The notes under the pieces were generated by a model. It was not told the origin of the DNA. It saw only the letters and a program-made list of their open reading frames with translations, and did not search any database. A DNA stretch of 64,000 bases from Streptomyces albireticuli (lineage in GTDB: Bacteria; Actinomycetota; Actinomycetes; Streptomycetales; Streptomycetaceae). Positions 43,081 to 51,074 of this stretch are shown here, piece after piece. The first letter of the stretch is position 1. Each line of letters begins with the position of its first letter. The translations under genes and the position numbers were made by a program. The DNA is taken from contig NZ_JAJQQS010000012.1 of assembly GCF_021228125.1 (NCBI RefSeq), positions 1-64,000 of the forward strand, read 5' to 3'.

Positions 43081-43240
43081 GTTCCCCAGCCCCGCCCCTT
43101 CCCGTAACCGGGGACTTCGCCCCCGGGCCCCCTTTTCCGCGCTACCGCGCGGTGTCCTCAAGCGCCGGACGGGCTGATTTCAGCCCGTCCGGCGATTGAG
43201 GACATTCGGGAAGGGGCGGGTAGGGGAAAAGGCCCGCCGC
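43081..43240. repeat. Dispersed palindromic intergenic element, copy 3
   Basis: CCCCAGCCCCGCCCCTTCCCG opens the element (near 43084) and its inverted form closes it (GGGAAGGGGCGGGTAGGGG near 43209). The central hairpin 43154-43203 pairs GTCCTCAA-GCCGGACGGGCTG with its complement with one mismatch. Here the neighbours converge, so it can serve as a bidirectional terminator. Confidence 0.8.
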
Positions 43241-43268
43241 AGGCGCACCCCCGTACCCCCACCCGCAC

Positions 43269-45488
43269 CTACACCCGCACCCGCTCCCGCTCCCGCGCAG
43301 CCCCCTCCGAAACCACCCGCACCGGCACCACCACAGGCACCCCCACCGGCTCCGGCGGCTCGATGCTCACGCGCGGCAGCAGCCGGTCCAGCCATCCCGG
43401 CAGCCACCAGTTCGCACTGCCCAGCATGTGCATCAGGGCCGGCACCAGCAGCGTCCGGAGGACGAAGGCGTCCAGGGCCACCGCCGCCGCGAGGCCGATG
43501 CCGAACATCGCGATGACGCGGTCACCGCTCAGCACGAACGCGAGGAAGACCGAGATCATGATGACCGCGGCGGAGTTGATCACGCGGCTGGTCTCCGCGA
43601 GGCCCACCCGGACCGCGCGGCGGTTGTCCCGGGTGGCCAGCCACTCCTCGTACATCCGGCTGACCAGGAAGACCTGGTAGTCCATGGAGAGGCCGAAGAG
43701 CACCGAGACCATGACGACCGGCAGGAACGGCTCGATCGGGCCCGCGCCGCCGAGGCCGAGCAGCTCGCTGCCCCAGCCCCACTGGAAGATCGCGACGATC
43801 AGGCCGAAGGAGGAGGCGACGGCGGCGATGTTCATCACCGCGGCCTTCAGGGGGATGCCGATGCTGCGGAAGGCCAGCAGCAGGAGCAGGCAGCCCAGGC
43901 CCACGACCGTACCGACGAAGAGCGGCAGCTTGCCGAGGATGACACCGGCGAAGTCGTCGTAGCTCGCGGTCAGGCCGCCGACATGGACGTCCACGCCGGT
44001 GCGGTCCATGGCCCGGGGCAGGACCGTGCCGCGCAGCCGCTCCACGAGCTCGCTGGTGTCACTCGACTGGGGCGAGGTGGTCGGGACCACGGTGATCACG
44101 CCGGTATCACCGCTGCCGCTGAGGACCGAGGGGCTCGCGGACGCCACGCCTTCGGTGTGGCGCAGGGTGTCGGGCAGGCGGTTGAAGGCGAGCCGGTCGG
44201 CGGCGCCGTCGAGGTCGGCGACCAGGGTCAGCGGGCCGTTGACACCGGGGCCGAAGCCCGCGCCGAGCATGTCGTAGGCCTGGCGGGTGGTGCTGGTGGC
44301 CGGGTTGTTGCCCTGGTCGGAGGTGCCGAGGTGGAGGGAGAGCGTCGGCAGGGCGAGGACGAGCATGACGCCCGCCGCGACCGTGCCCAGCAGCTTGGGG
44401 TGGCGCTCGACGAAGCCGGACCAGCGGGCGGCGAGCCCGGTGAGCGCCTCGGTGCGCGGTCCCCGCTCGGCCAGCCGGCGGCGCTCGCGGCGGCTGAGGG
44501 CCCGGTGGCCGATCAGGCCGAGCAGCGCGGGCAGCAGGGTGACGGAGGCGGCGACGGTGAGGACGACCGTGAGCGAGGCGGCTATCGCGACGCCGTTGAG
44601 GAAGCTGAGCCGCAGGATGAGCATGCCGAGCAGCGCCACGCATACGGTGCCGCCCGCGAAGACGACGGCCCGCCCGGTGGTGGCGACGGCCCGCTCGGCC
44701 GCCTCGGCCACGGACAGGCCGGCCCGCAGGCCCTTGCGGTGCCGGGTGACGATGAACAGGGCGTAGTCGATGCCGACGCCGAGCCCGATGAGCGTGCCGA
44801 GCATCGGCGCGAAGTCGGCGACCTTCATCAGGTGGCCGAGCAGGACGGTGCCCATGGCGGCCGTGCCGACGCCGACGAGCGCCGTGGCGATGGGCAGCAG
44901 GCTGGCGGCGAGCGAGCCGAAGACGACGAACAGCACCACCGCCGCCACCAGCACGCCGATGATCTCGCTGAGGTGGCCGCTCCTGGCCTCCGTCGTCGCG
45001 ATCGAGCTGCCGCCCAGCGCGACCTGGAGATCGTCCGTGGCGGCGCCGCGCGCGGTGTCGACGACCTTCCGGACCAGCTTCTTGTCCGGGCCGCCGGCGT
45101 CGACGGCGAAGGTCAGGGAGGCGTAGGCGGTGTGCCCGTCGGGGCTGACGCGGGCGGCGCCGTCGGCGCCGTACGGGCCGCTGACGGCGGTGACCCCCGG
45201 GAGCTCCGCGATCTCGCGCAGGGCGGTGGTCATGCGCTGCTCGACGGCGGCGGCGCGCACGGTGCCGGAGTCGGTGTGCCAGACGACCGTGTCGTCGCCG
45301 GTGCCGTCGGGGAACGCCTTGTGGAGCAGGGCGGTGGCCCGGGCGGACTCGGTGCCGGGCACGCCGTAGTCGTTGGAGTAGCTCGAGCCGGCGAACGTCG
45401 CGGCGGCGCCGGTGCCCAGCAGGGCGACGAGCCAGAGGACGATGACGGCGAAGCGGCGGCGCAGGCACCACCGGGCAAGTGAGGTCAT
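43269..45488 (-). CDS. MMPL family RND-type transporter
   Basis: This 739-aa membrane protein starts at ATG 45488. The topology is the duplicated RND plan: one N-terminal TM, an extracytoplasmic loop (about 35-170), five TMs, a second loop and five to six C-terminal TMs. Family landmarks are LGVGIDYALFIVTRHR and, in the second half, LFGLSMDYQVFLVSRMYEEW, the proton-relay regions. MMPL proteins export lipids, glycolipids or small secondary metabolites using the proton gradient. No biosynthetic neighbours indicate the cargo. The C-terminal tail is Arg/Val-rich. Confidence 0.9.
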   Translation of the reverse strand: MTSLARWCLRRRFAVIVLWLVALLGTGAAATFAGSSYSNDYGVPGTESARATALLHKAFPDGTGDDTVVWHTDSGTVRAAAVEQRMTTALREIAELPGVTAVSGPYGADGAARVSPDGHTAYASLTFAVDAGGPDKKLVRKVVDTARGAATDDLQVALGGSSIATTEARSGHLSEIIGVLVAAVVLFVVFGSLAASLLPIATALVGVGTAAMGTVLLGHLMKVADFAPMLGTLIGLGVGIDYALFIVTRHRKGLRAGLSVAEAAERAVATTGRAVVFAGGTVCVALLGMLILRLSFLNGVAIAASLTVVLTVAASVTLLPALLGLIGHRALSRRERRRLAERGPRTEALTGLAARWSGFVERHPKLLGTVAAGVMLVLALPTLSLHLGTSDQGNNPATSTTRQAYDMLGAGFGPGVNGPLTLVADLDGAADRLAFNRLPDTLRHTEGVASASPSVLSGSGDTGVITVVPTTSPQSSDTSELVERLRGTVLPRAMDRTGVDVHVGGLTASYDDFAGVILGKLPLFVGTVVGLGCLLLLLAFRSIGIPLKAAVMNIAAVASSFGLIVAIFQWGWGSELLGLGGAGPIEPFLPVVMVSVLFGLSMDYQVFLVSRMYEEWLATRDNRRAVRVGLAETSRVINSAAVIMISVFLAFVLSGDRVIAMFGIGLAAAVALDAFVLRTLLVPALMHMLGSANWWLPGWLDRLLPRVSIEPPEPVGVPVVVPVRVVSEGAARERERVRV

Positions 45489-45636
45489 TCCCTGCTCTTC
45501 CCGGGTATCGCGTCGATCTCGCCGGGAAATGACCCGTGGTGCCGAGCGCTGGGGCTTCTGGAGCGGATGGCCCCACCGGCGTCCGGACCGGCGGCTGAGC
45601 GGTTCGGGAGGGGGGCTCTCTCGCCACTGTGGCAGG

Positions 45637-45688
45637 GGAAAAAGATCCTTTGTCCCCTTTGTGGGTTACCCCACACAGGGGACGAAGG
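45637..45688 (-). terminator. Intrinsic terminator after phospholipase C
   Basis: On the minus strand an 11-bp stem with one mismatch (45678-45688 with 45647-45657) encloses an inner TGTGGG/CCCACA hairpin and is followed by a T-rich tract (complement of GGGGAAAAAGA, 45635-45645). It is the most classical terminator in the window apart from the two attenuators. Confidence 0.85.
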
Positions 45689-45712
45689 GGCGCGGGCCGG
45701 GGAGCGGACGTG

Positions 45713-47920
45713 TCAGCCGGTGACGGATTCCTCCCCGTTCTCGATGTGTCCCATCAGGCGTCGCTTGAACGAGGGGTCTTCCGCCGCCGTGAGAACGAGG
45801 TCGTACCAGCCGCCCGCCGGGCCCGCGGGGTGCGGCAGGGTGCGCGTCGAGCCCGGCGCGAGCGTCACCGTGCGGGGCGCGCCACCGCCGTAGCCGTCGG
45901 CGCCCAGGGTGAGCGTGAGGGGCTTGTCGCCCTCGACACCCTGGTGGGTGAGGGTGAGGTGGAGCTCGCGCCGGGCCGCGTCGAGGCGGGTGGCCAGGCG
46001 CAGCCGGGCGGCCGCGCCGCGCGCCGTGCCCTCGTACTCGCGCCGGAAGCCGTTCGGCCCGGTCACCGTGAAGCGGTACGCGCCCTTCTTCAGCGGTACG
46101 GACACGGAGGCGGTGCCCCGGACGTCGCGGTGGAGGGGCGCCGCGTACTCGCCGGCGTACGGGTACAGGGCGAAGTGCGCGCTGGAGGTGCCGGTGTTCC
46201 GCAGCTCCAGGGCGAAGACGGAGCCGTCGGCGGACTGCGCGCCGTCCGCGTCGGGCTGGTACGGCAGCGCACGCGCCGGGCGGGTGCCGGGCTCCTGGCG
46301 GGGCACGCGCTGCTCGGCGGGCGGTTTCGGGCTCCAGCGCCCGGTGAAGGGCGGTACGGGGCCGGGGGCCGTCACGGAGGGCAGCGGGCGGCCGCGGGTG
46401 AAGTCGAAGGCGCCGGTCAGGTCGCCGCAGACGGTGCGCCGCCAGGCGCTGATATTGGGCTCCCGGACCCCTGTCCAGCGCTCCAGGAAGCGGACGACCG
46501 AGGTGTGGTCGAAGACCTCGGAGCAGGCGTAGCCGCCGAGCGACCAGGGGGAGACGACGAGCATGGGCACCCGGACGCCGAGGCCGACGGGGCGGCCCTG
46601 CCAGAACTCCCCGGGGGTACCGGCCGGGGGCACCGGCGGCGGCACGTGGTCGAAGAAGCCGTCGTTCTCGTCGTAGGTGAGGAAGAGCGCCGTGCGGCGC
46701 CAGACCTCCGGGTTACGGCCGAGCGCGTCGAGCACCTTGTAGACGATCGAGGCGCTGGCGACGGGCGAGGACGAGCCGGGGTGCTCGGAGTCGGCGGCGG
46801 AGGGGACGAGGTAGGAGACCCGCGGCAGCGTCCCGGCGGCCACGTCGGCGGCGAAGGCGGTGGCCAGGGAGCCGGGCTCGCCGCGGTGCAGGGCGCGCCG
46901 GAAGAGGGTGCGGTCGGCGGGGTCCAGGGCGTTCACGCCCTCGTCGAGCAGGGCCAGCAGCCGCTTGCGACCGGCCTCGTCCGCGGCGGCCGCCTTCTCG
47001 TAGAACGCGGTCATGGTGCGCACGCCGCCGACCTTGGCGAGGGCCTTGCGCGCGACGGCCTTGAAGCTCGCGAAGAACTCCAGGTTGTTGTCGGTGAAGT
47101 TGTCCCACTCCTGGTAGACCTGCCAGCCGACGCCCGCCTTCTGGAGGCGCTCGGCGTAGGTGGTCCAGGAGTAGCCGGGGTGGGTGTCCTCCGCGTAGGC
47201 GTCGTTGCCGACGGCGCGGGCGCCGCCCGGCTCGAAGCCGGTCCAGCCGCTGACCAGGTGGTTGCGGTTGGGGCTGGTGGAGGAGTGGATCGAGGAGTGG
47301 TACGCGTCGCAGATGGTGAAGGTGTCCGCGAGCTCGTGGTGCAGCGGGATGTCGGCGCGGTCGTAGTGGGCCATGGTCGCGGCGGACTTGGCGCCGACCC
47401 AGCCGTCCGTCCAGCCGTCGCGCCAGGCCTTGAAGCCACCGTTCCAGCTGTGGTCGAGGGCGCCGATGTACTGGAGGTCCTTGCGCTGCGCGGCGGCGGC
47501 CTCCCGGACCGAAAAGGGCAGGACGCGGCCGGCCGGGCCGGGCTGCTCGAAGACGCTCGCGCCGTCGGGCAGCCGGACGGCGTTGCGGTCGGCGTAGCCG
47601 CGTACGCCGCGGAGGGTGCCGAAGTAGTGATCGAAGGAACGGTTCTCCTGCATCAGGACGACGACGTGCCGGATGTCGGCGAGGCCGCTCCCCCGGCCCG
47701 GGGCGGCGGGCCGGGCCGCGATCGCCTCGCGGAGGGAGGGCGGCAGCAGCGAGCCCGCGGCGGCGAGGCCGGCGGCGCCGGCGCCGAGCGCGAGGGCGCG
47801 TCTGCGGGAGATGTGGGTGCGGGAGATGTGGGTGCGGGTGCCGCCGCTTGTGGCGGTGTCCGTGCCGGTTTCCGTGCCGGTTTCCGTGCCGGGCCGCGGG
47901 TTTCCGTCTCCGTACGACAC
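45713..47920 (-). CDS. plc: Tat-exported phospholipase C (phosphocholine-specific type)
   Basis: This 735-aa protein starts at GTG 47920, with GGGGAGG 5 nt upstream. The N-terminus carries repeats (TETG x2, THISR x2) before the twin-arginine signal RTHISRRRALALGAG. The phosphoesterase domain (about 75-500) shows HVVVLMQENRSFDHYFGTLR, SPNRNHLVSGWTGF and LFLTYDENDGFFDHVPPP, typical of acid phosphatase/PLC family enzymes. Two C-terminal beta domains (about 540-725) match those of phosphocholine-specific PLCs. It hydrolyses phospholipid head groups outside the cell, probably for phosphate supply or nutrient release. A strong intrinsic terminator follows. Confidence 0.92.
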   Translation of the reverse strand: MSYGDGNPRPGTETGTETGTDTATSGGTRTHISRTHISRRRALALGAGAAGLAAAGSLLPPSLREAIAARPAAPGRGSGLADIRHVVVLMQENRSFDHYFGTLRGVRGYADRNAVRLPDGASVFEQPGPAGRVLPFSVREAAAAQRKDLQYIGALDHSWNGGFKAWRDGWTDGWVGAKSAATMAHYDRADIPLHHELADTFTICDAYHSSIHSSTSPNRNHLVSGWTGFEPGGARAVGNDAYAEDTHPGYSWTTYAERLQKAGVGWQVYQEWDNFTDNNLEFFASFKAVARKALAKVGGVRTMTAFYEKAAAADEAGRKRLLALLDEGVNALDPADRTLFRRALHRGEPGSLATAFAADVAAGTLPRVSYLVPSAADSEHPGSSSPVASASIVYKVLDALGRNPEVWRRTALFLTYDENDGFFDHVPPPVPPAGTPGEFWQGRPVGLGVRVPMLVVSPWSLGGYACSEVFDHTSVVRFLERWTGVREPNISAWRRTVCGDLTGAFDFTRGRPLPSVTAPGPVPPFTGRWSPKPPAEQRVPRQEPGTRPARALPYQPDADGAQSADGSVFALELRNTGTSSAHFALYPYAGEYAAPLHRDVRGTASVSVPLKKGAYRFTVTGPNGFRREYEGTARGAAARLRLATRLDAARRELHLTLTHQGVEGDKPLTLTLGADGYGGGAPRTVTLAPGSTRTLPHPAGPAGGWYDLVLTAAEDPSFKRRLMGHIENGEESVTG
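47806..47891. repeat. Two short in-frame tandem repeats in the plc 5' end
   Basis: A 15-bp unit GGGAGATGTGGGTGC is repeated at 47806-47820 and 47821-47835. A 12-bp unit CGTGCCGGTTTC occurs at 47861-47872 and 47873-47884 with a partial third. Both periods keep the frame and lie upstream of or at the Tat signal. Confidence 0.85.
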
Positions 47921-48109
47921 GTGTGCCTCCCCTTCGGCGGCCGACGGTCCCGGCCCGGGGGGTCCGGGGCGGCGTGGGCTACCGGCGGGGACGGTAGTTC
48001 GGTGGGGTGACGGAGGGAAGGCGTGGGGTGGGAGCGGGGGTGAACGGCGGGGTTCGCGGTCGGGTGGGCGGGGGTGAGGGTGCGGGGTGGGGGCGCGCGG
48101 TGGGGTGCC

Positions 48110-48370
48110 GCTGCGCGGGGCCTTTCCCCTACCCGCCCCTTCCCGAATGTCCTCAAACGCCGGACGGGCTGAGTTGTTGCCCGGAACCGGGCGAGTTCAG
48201 CCCGTCCGGGGGCACCTCCTGGGGGCACCCCCAGCGGTAGCTGGGGGAGGTAGCTGGGGGAGCTTGAGGACCGGGGCCCGGGGCGGAGCCCCGCCACGCG
48301 GCGGAGCCGCACATCGGATGCTTCGGGAAGGGGCGGGGCTGGGGAAAGGCCCCGCGCAGCGGCACCGCCC
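48110..48370. repeat. Dispersed palindromic intergenic element, copy 4 (longest)
   Basis: It begins GCGGGGCCTTTCCCCTACCC and ends with the inverted equivalent (GGGGAAAGGCCCCGCGC). Inside are AAACGCCGGACGGGCTGA, an insert of direct repeats (AGCTGGGGGAG x2, about 48238-48262, and GGGGGCACC x2), the inverted GCCACGCGGCGGAGCCGC module and CGGGAAGGGGCGGGGCTGGG. The element fills most of the plc upstream region (47921-48394); nothing else is evident in it. Confidence 0.8.
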
Positions 48371-48394
48371 CGCCCGGACAGCCCCCGTCACCCC

Positions 48395-48976
48395 CTACCG
48401 CACCGTGTTCCACCCGTGCGCCACATCCACCACCACCCGGTCCCCCCACTGGAACACCCGGAACGGCAACCGCGCCCGGACCCCCAGCCCGATCTGCGTG
48501 TCGCCCTCGAAGCTGCTCGCATAGCGCGTGTCGCGGAACGTGCGGTAGCCGGAGACGTCCACGCCGCGGAGCGGCTGGCCGACGCGGCCGGGGTAGGTCT
48601 GCTTGCCCGAGAGCGGGTCGTAGCTCGGCGCGGCCACCCTGACCTCCAGGATCGCGCCGCCGCCGACCGGGACCGGCTCGCCCGAGCCGTCCTGGAACAG
48701 CTTGTCGACGTAGGCCACGCGGTACCCGACCGGGCGGCCGTCCGCGGTCGGCACGTCGAAGACCAGACGGTCGTAGCACTCGTGCTGCCCGGCCCTGATG
48801 TCCGTCAGCGGCTTGTACGACGTGTCCCTGCTGACCTTGGTGAGGCTTCCCCAGCCCACGTCGCAGCGCGCCGTGGCCGCCTGGTCCCGCTCGGCCGCGG
48901 TGGCCGAAACCGTCGTGGCGGTGATCCCCGCGCCCGCCAGCACGAGCGCCGTCAGCGCTCTGCTCCACCGTCGCAT
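48395..48976 (-). CDS. Secreted AMIN-like domain protein
   Basis: This 193-aa protein has a Sec signal peptide (MRRWSRALTALVLAGAGI, cleavage near ATA). The mature part shows HECYDRLVFDVPTADGRPVG, then VAYVDKLFQDGSGEPVPVGG and FEGDTQIGLGVRARLPFRVF, matching the actinobacterial AMIN-like domain family, beta-rich secreted proteins thought to act at the cell wall. Two Cys (near residues 38 and 66) may form a disulfide. Function is unknown. It is a single gene, with an element copy downstream. Confidence 0.78.
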   Translation of the reverse strand: MRRWSRALTALVLAGAGITATTVSATAAERDQAATARCDVGWGSLTKVSRDTSYKPLTDIRAGQHECYDRLVFDVPTADGRPVGYRVAYVDKLFQDGSGEPVPVGGGAILEVRVAAPSYDPLSGKQTYPGRVGQPLRGVDVSGYRTFRDTRYASSFEGDTQIGLGVRARLPFRVFQWGDRVVVDVAHGWNTVR

Positions 48977-49126
48977 AACTACCCCCAGGCATCGATCGCG
49001 GACACATTGTGGGCCCGCACCTCGCGATCATGCCGGACCGGTTCGACGCGCGTGGGACACACCGTTCAATTCCGGCCAACTATGGCTGATCGCAGCTGAT
49101 TTCGGTTATACGACAGTGTGAACGCC

Positions 49127-49161
49127 GAGGGCCGCCCCTTCCAGAGGAAGGGACGGCCCTC
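49127..49161. terminator. Hairpin terminator after gatB
   Basis: Sixteen-bp arms (about 49127-49142 with 49146-49161, one C-A or G-U position) with a 3-nt loop lie 26 bp after the gatB stop. The next gene (48976) is on the same strand, so this ends the gat operon. Confidence 0.8.
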
Positions 49162-49187
49162 GTGCACCGGGCGGCCCGGAGGACGGA

Positions 49188-50696
49188 TCAGCCCTCGACG
49201 CCCAGCTTCTCCAGGATCAGCTCGCGCACCCGCGCCGCGTCGGCCTGGCCGCGGGTGGCCTTCATGACCGCGCCGACGAGCGCGCCCGCCGCCGCGACCT
49301 TGCCGGAGCGGATCTTGTCGGCGATGCCGGCGTTGGCCGCGATGGCCTCGTCGACGGCCGTGCCCAGCGCGCCCTCGTCGGAGACGACCGCGAGACCGCG
49401 CCCGGCGACGACCGCGTCCGGGTCGCCCTCGCCCGCGAGCACGCCCTCGATGACCTGGCGGGCCAGCTTGTCGTTGAGCGAACCCTCGGCGACCAGGGCG
49501 CACACCCGCGCGACCTGCTCCGGGGTGATCTCCAGCGCCGCGAGGTCCGTACCGGCCTCGTTGGCCCGGCGGGCCAGCTCGCCCATCCACCACTTACGGG
49601 CGGAGGCCGCGTCGGCACCCGCGTCGATCGTGGCGACGATCAGGTCGACGGCACCGGCGTTGAGGATCGACTGCATGTCGTGCTCGGAGACGCCCCACTC
49701 CTCGCGGAGCCGGTTGCGGCGCACGCGCGGCAGCTCGGGCAGCTCCTTGCGGAGCTCCTCCACCCACTCCCGGGCGGGAGCGACCGGCACCAGGTCCGGC
49801 TCGGGGAAGTAGCGGTAGTCCTCGGCGTTGTCCTTGATGCGACCCGCCGTGGTCGACCCGTCCTCCTCGTGGAAGTGCCGGGTCTCCTGCACGATCGTGC
49901 CGCCGGAGGACAGCACCGCCGCGTGCCGCTGGATCTCGAAGCGCGCCGCGCGCTCGACGGAGCGCAGGGAGTTGACGTTCTTCGTCTCCGAGCGGGTACC
50001 GAACTCCTTGGTCCCGTTCGGGCGCAGGGAGAGGTTCACGTCGCAGCGCATCTGGCCCTGCTCCATGCGGGCCTCGGAGACGCCGAGCGCCTTGATGAGC
50101 TCGCGCAGCTCGGCGACGTACGCCTTGGCGACCTCGGGGGCCCGCTCGCCCGCGCCCTCGATCGGCTTGGTGACGATCTCGATGAGCGGGATGCCCGCGC
50201 GGTTGTAGTCCAGCAGGGAGTGCGAGGCGCCGTGGATGCGGCCGGTCGCGCCACCCACGTGGGTGGACTTGCCGGTGTCCTCCTCCATGTGGGCGCGCTC
50301 GATCTCCACGCGGAAGACCTCGCCGTCCTCCAGCTGCACGTCGAGGTAGCCGTTGAAGGCGATGGGCTCGTCGTACTGGGAGGTCTGGAAGTTCTTCGGC
50401 ATGTCCGGATAGAAGTAGTTCTTCCGGGCGAAGCGACACCACTCGGCGATCTCGCAGTGCAGCGCGAGACCGATCTTCACGGCCGACTCGACGCCGACCG
50501 CGTTGACGACCGGCAGCGAGCCGGGCAGGCCGAGGCAGGTGGGGCAGGTCTGCGAGTTGGGCTCGGCGCCCAGCTCCGTGGAGCACCCGCAGAACATCTT
50601 GGTCTTGGTGCCGAGCTCGACATGGACCTCAAGGCCCATGACGGGGTCGTAGGAAGCCAGCGCGTCCTCGTACGACACCAGTTCAGTGACGGTCAC
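49188..50696 (-). CDS. gatB: Asp/Glu-tRNA amidotransferase subunit B
   Basis: This 502-aa protein starts at GTG 50696. It is the tRNA-binding and kinase-like subunit of GatCAB, which converts mischarged Glu-tRNA(Gln) and Asp-tRNA(Asn) to Gln- and Asn-tRNA. Signatures are VMGLEVHVELGTKTKMFCGC, YFYPDMPKNFQTSQYDEP and DYNRAGIPLIEIVTKP; Zn-binding Cys pairs are visible (CGC and CPTC). The C-terminal YqeY-like tail (GALVGAVMKATRGQADAA) is intact. Unlike in many bacteria, two small genes separate gatA from gatB here. Confidence 0.95.
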   Translation of the reverse strand: MTVTELVSYEDALASYDPVMGLEVHVELGTKTKMFCGCSTELGAEPNSQTCPTCLGLPGSLPVVNAVGVESAVKIGLALHCEIAEWCRFARKNYFYPDMPKNFQTSQYDEPIAFNGYLDVQLEDGEVFRVEIERAHMEEDTGKSTHVGGATGRIHGASHSLLDYNRAGIPLIEIVTKPIEGAGERAPEVAKAYVAELRELIKALGVSEARMEQGQMRCDVNLSLRPNGTKEFGTRSETKNVNSLRSVERAARFEIQRHAAVLSSGGTIVQETRHFHEEDGSTTAGRIKDNAEDYRYFPEPDLVPVAPAREWVEELRKELPELPRVRRNRLREEWGVSEHDMQSILNAGAVDLIVATIDAGADAASARKWWMGELARRANEAGTDLAALEITPEQVARVCALVAEGSLNDKLARQVIEGVLAGEGDPDAVVAGRGLAVVSDEGALGTAVDEAIAANAGIADKIRSGKVAAAGALVGAVMKATRGQADAARVRELILEKLGVEG

Positions 50697-50709
50697 GGAA
50701 AATAACCCT

Positions 50710-50949
50710 TCAGTCCGCGAGGACGTCGTCGCTGCTCATCCGGCGCAGCTCACGCACGAGCAGGGCGACACCGGTGGCGATGGCGGCGGCGGAGACGACG
50801 GCGTCCACGAGCTGGAGCGTGTCGCTCTCGCCGCGGGCCTTCTTCGCCTGCTTGATGACACTCACCGCGCCGAACAGCGTGGTGCCGATGGACAGGTAGG
50901 TACCGGGCTTGGACTTCTTGAAGCCCTTGGCCTTCTCCAGCTTGCTCAC
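50710..50949 (-). CDS. Small conserved membrane protein (79 aa) in the gat operon
   Basis: GTG 50949 has GGAGG 4 nt upstream and overlaps the stop of the 42-aa ORF (GTGA). The protein has a basic N-terminus (MSKLEKAKGFKKSKPG), one or two hydrophobic segments (TYLSIGTTLFGAVSVI and VVSAAAIATGVALLV) and a charged C-terminus. The position matches SCO5500 of S. coelicolor (from memory), a small membrane protein of unknown function between gatA and gatB. The gap to gatB is 13 bp, so it is co-translated with the amidotransferase. Confidence 0.78.
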   Translation of the reverse strand: MSKLEKAKGFKKSKPGTYLSIGTTLFGAVSVIKQAKKARGESDTLQLVDAVVSAAAIATGVALLVRELRRMSSDDVLAD

Positions 50950-51074
50950 TCTGCCTCCTCGTTCTCCCCCAGAGCCTGAACGGCCTGGGAGGTGCCCCCA
51001 TCTCCGCCCACGCGGCGCAGAGGTGCGGCAATCAGGGTGATCTGCGACCCGGCGGCCGCATGTGCGTCGCTCAC
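50946..51074 (-). CDS. Tiny ORF (42 aa) bridging gatA and the small membrane gene
   Basis: Its GTG start (51074) overlaps the gatA stop by GTGA, and its TGA stop (50946-50948) overlaps the next GTG by GTGA, so it exactly fills the gap. It begins MSDAHAAAGSQITLIAAPL and ends VQALGENEEAE, acidic at its end, with no membrane segment. No separate ribosome site is evident; translation would be coupled. The double overlap is suggestive but a 129-bp open frame in GC-rich DNA can be chance. Its alternative role is to carry ribosomes from gatA to the downstream gene. Confidence 0.5.
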   Translation of the reverse strand: MSDAHAAAGSQITLIAAPLRRVGGDGGTSQAVQALGENEEAE

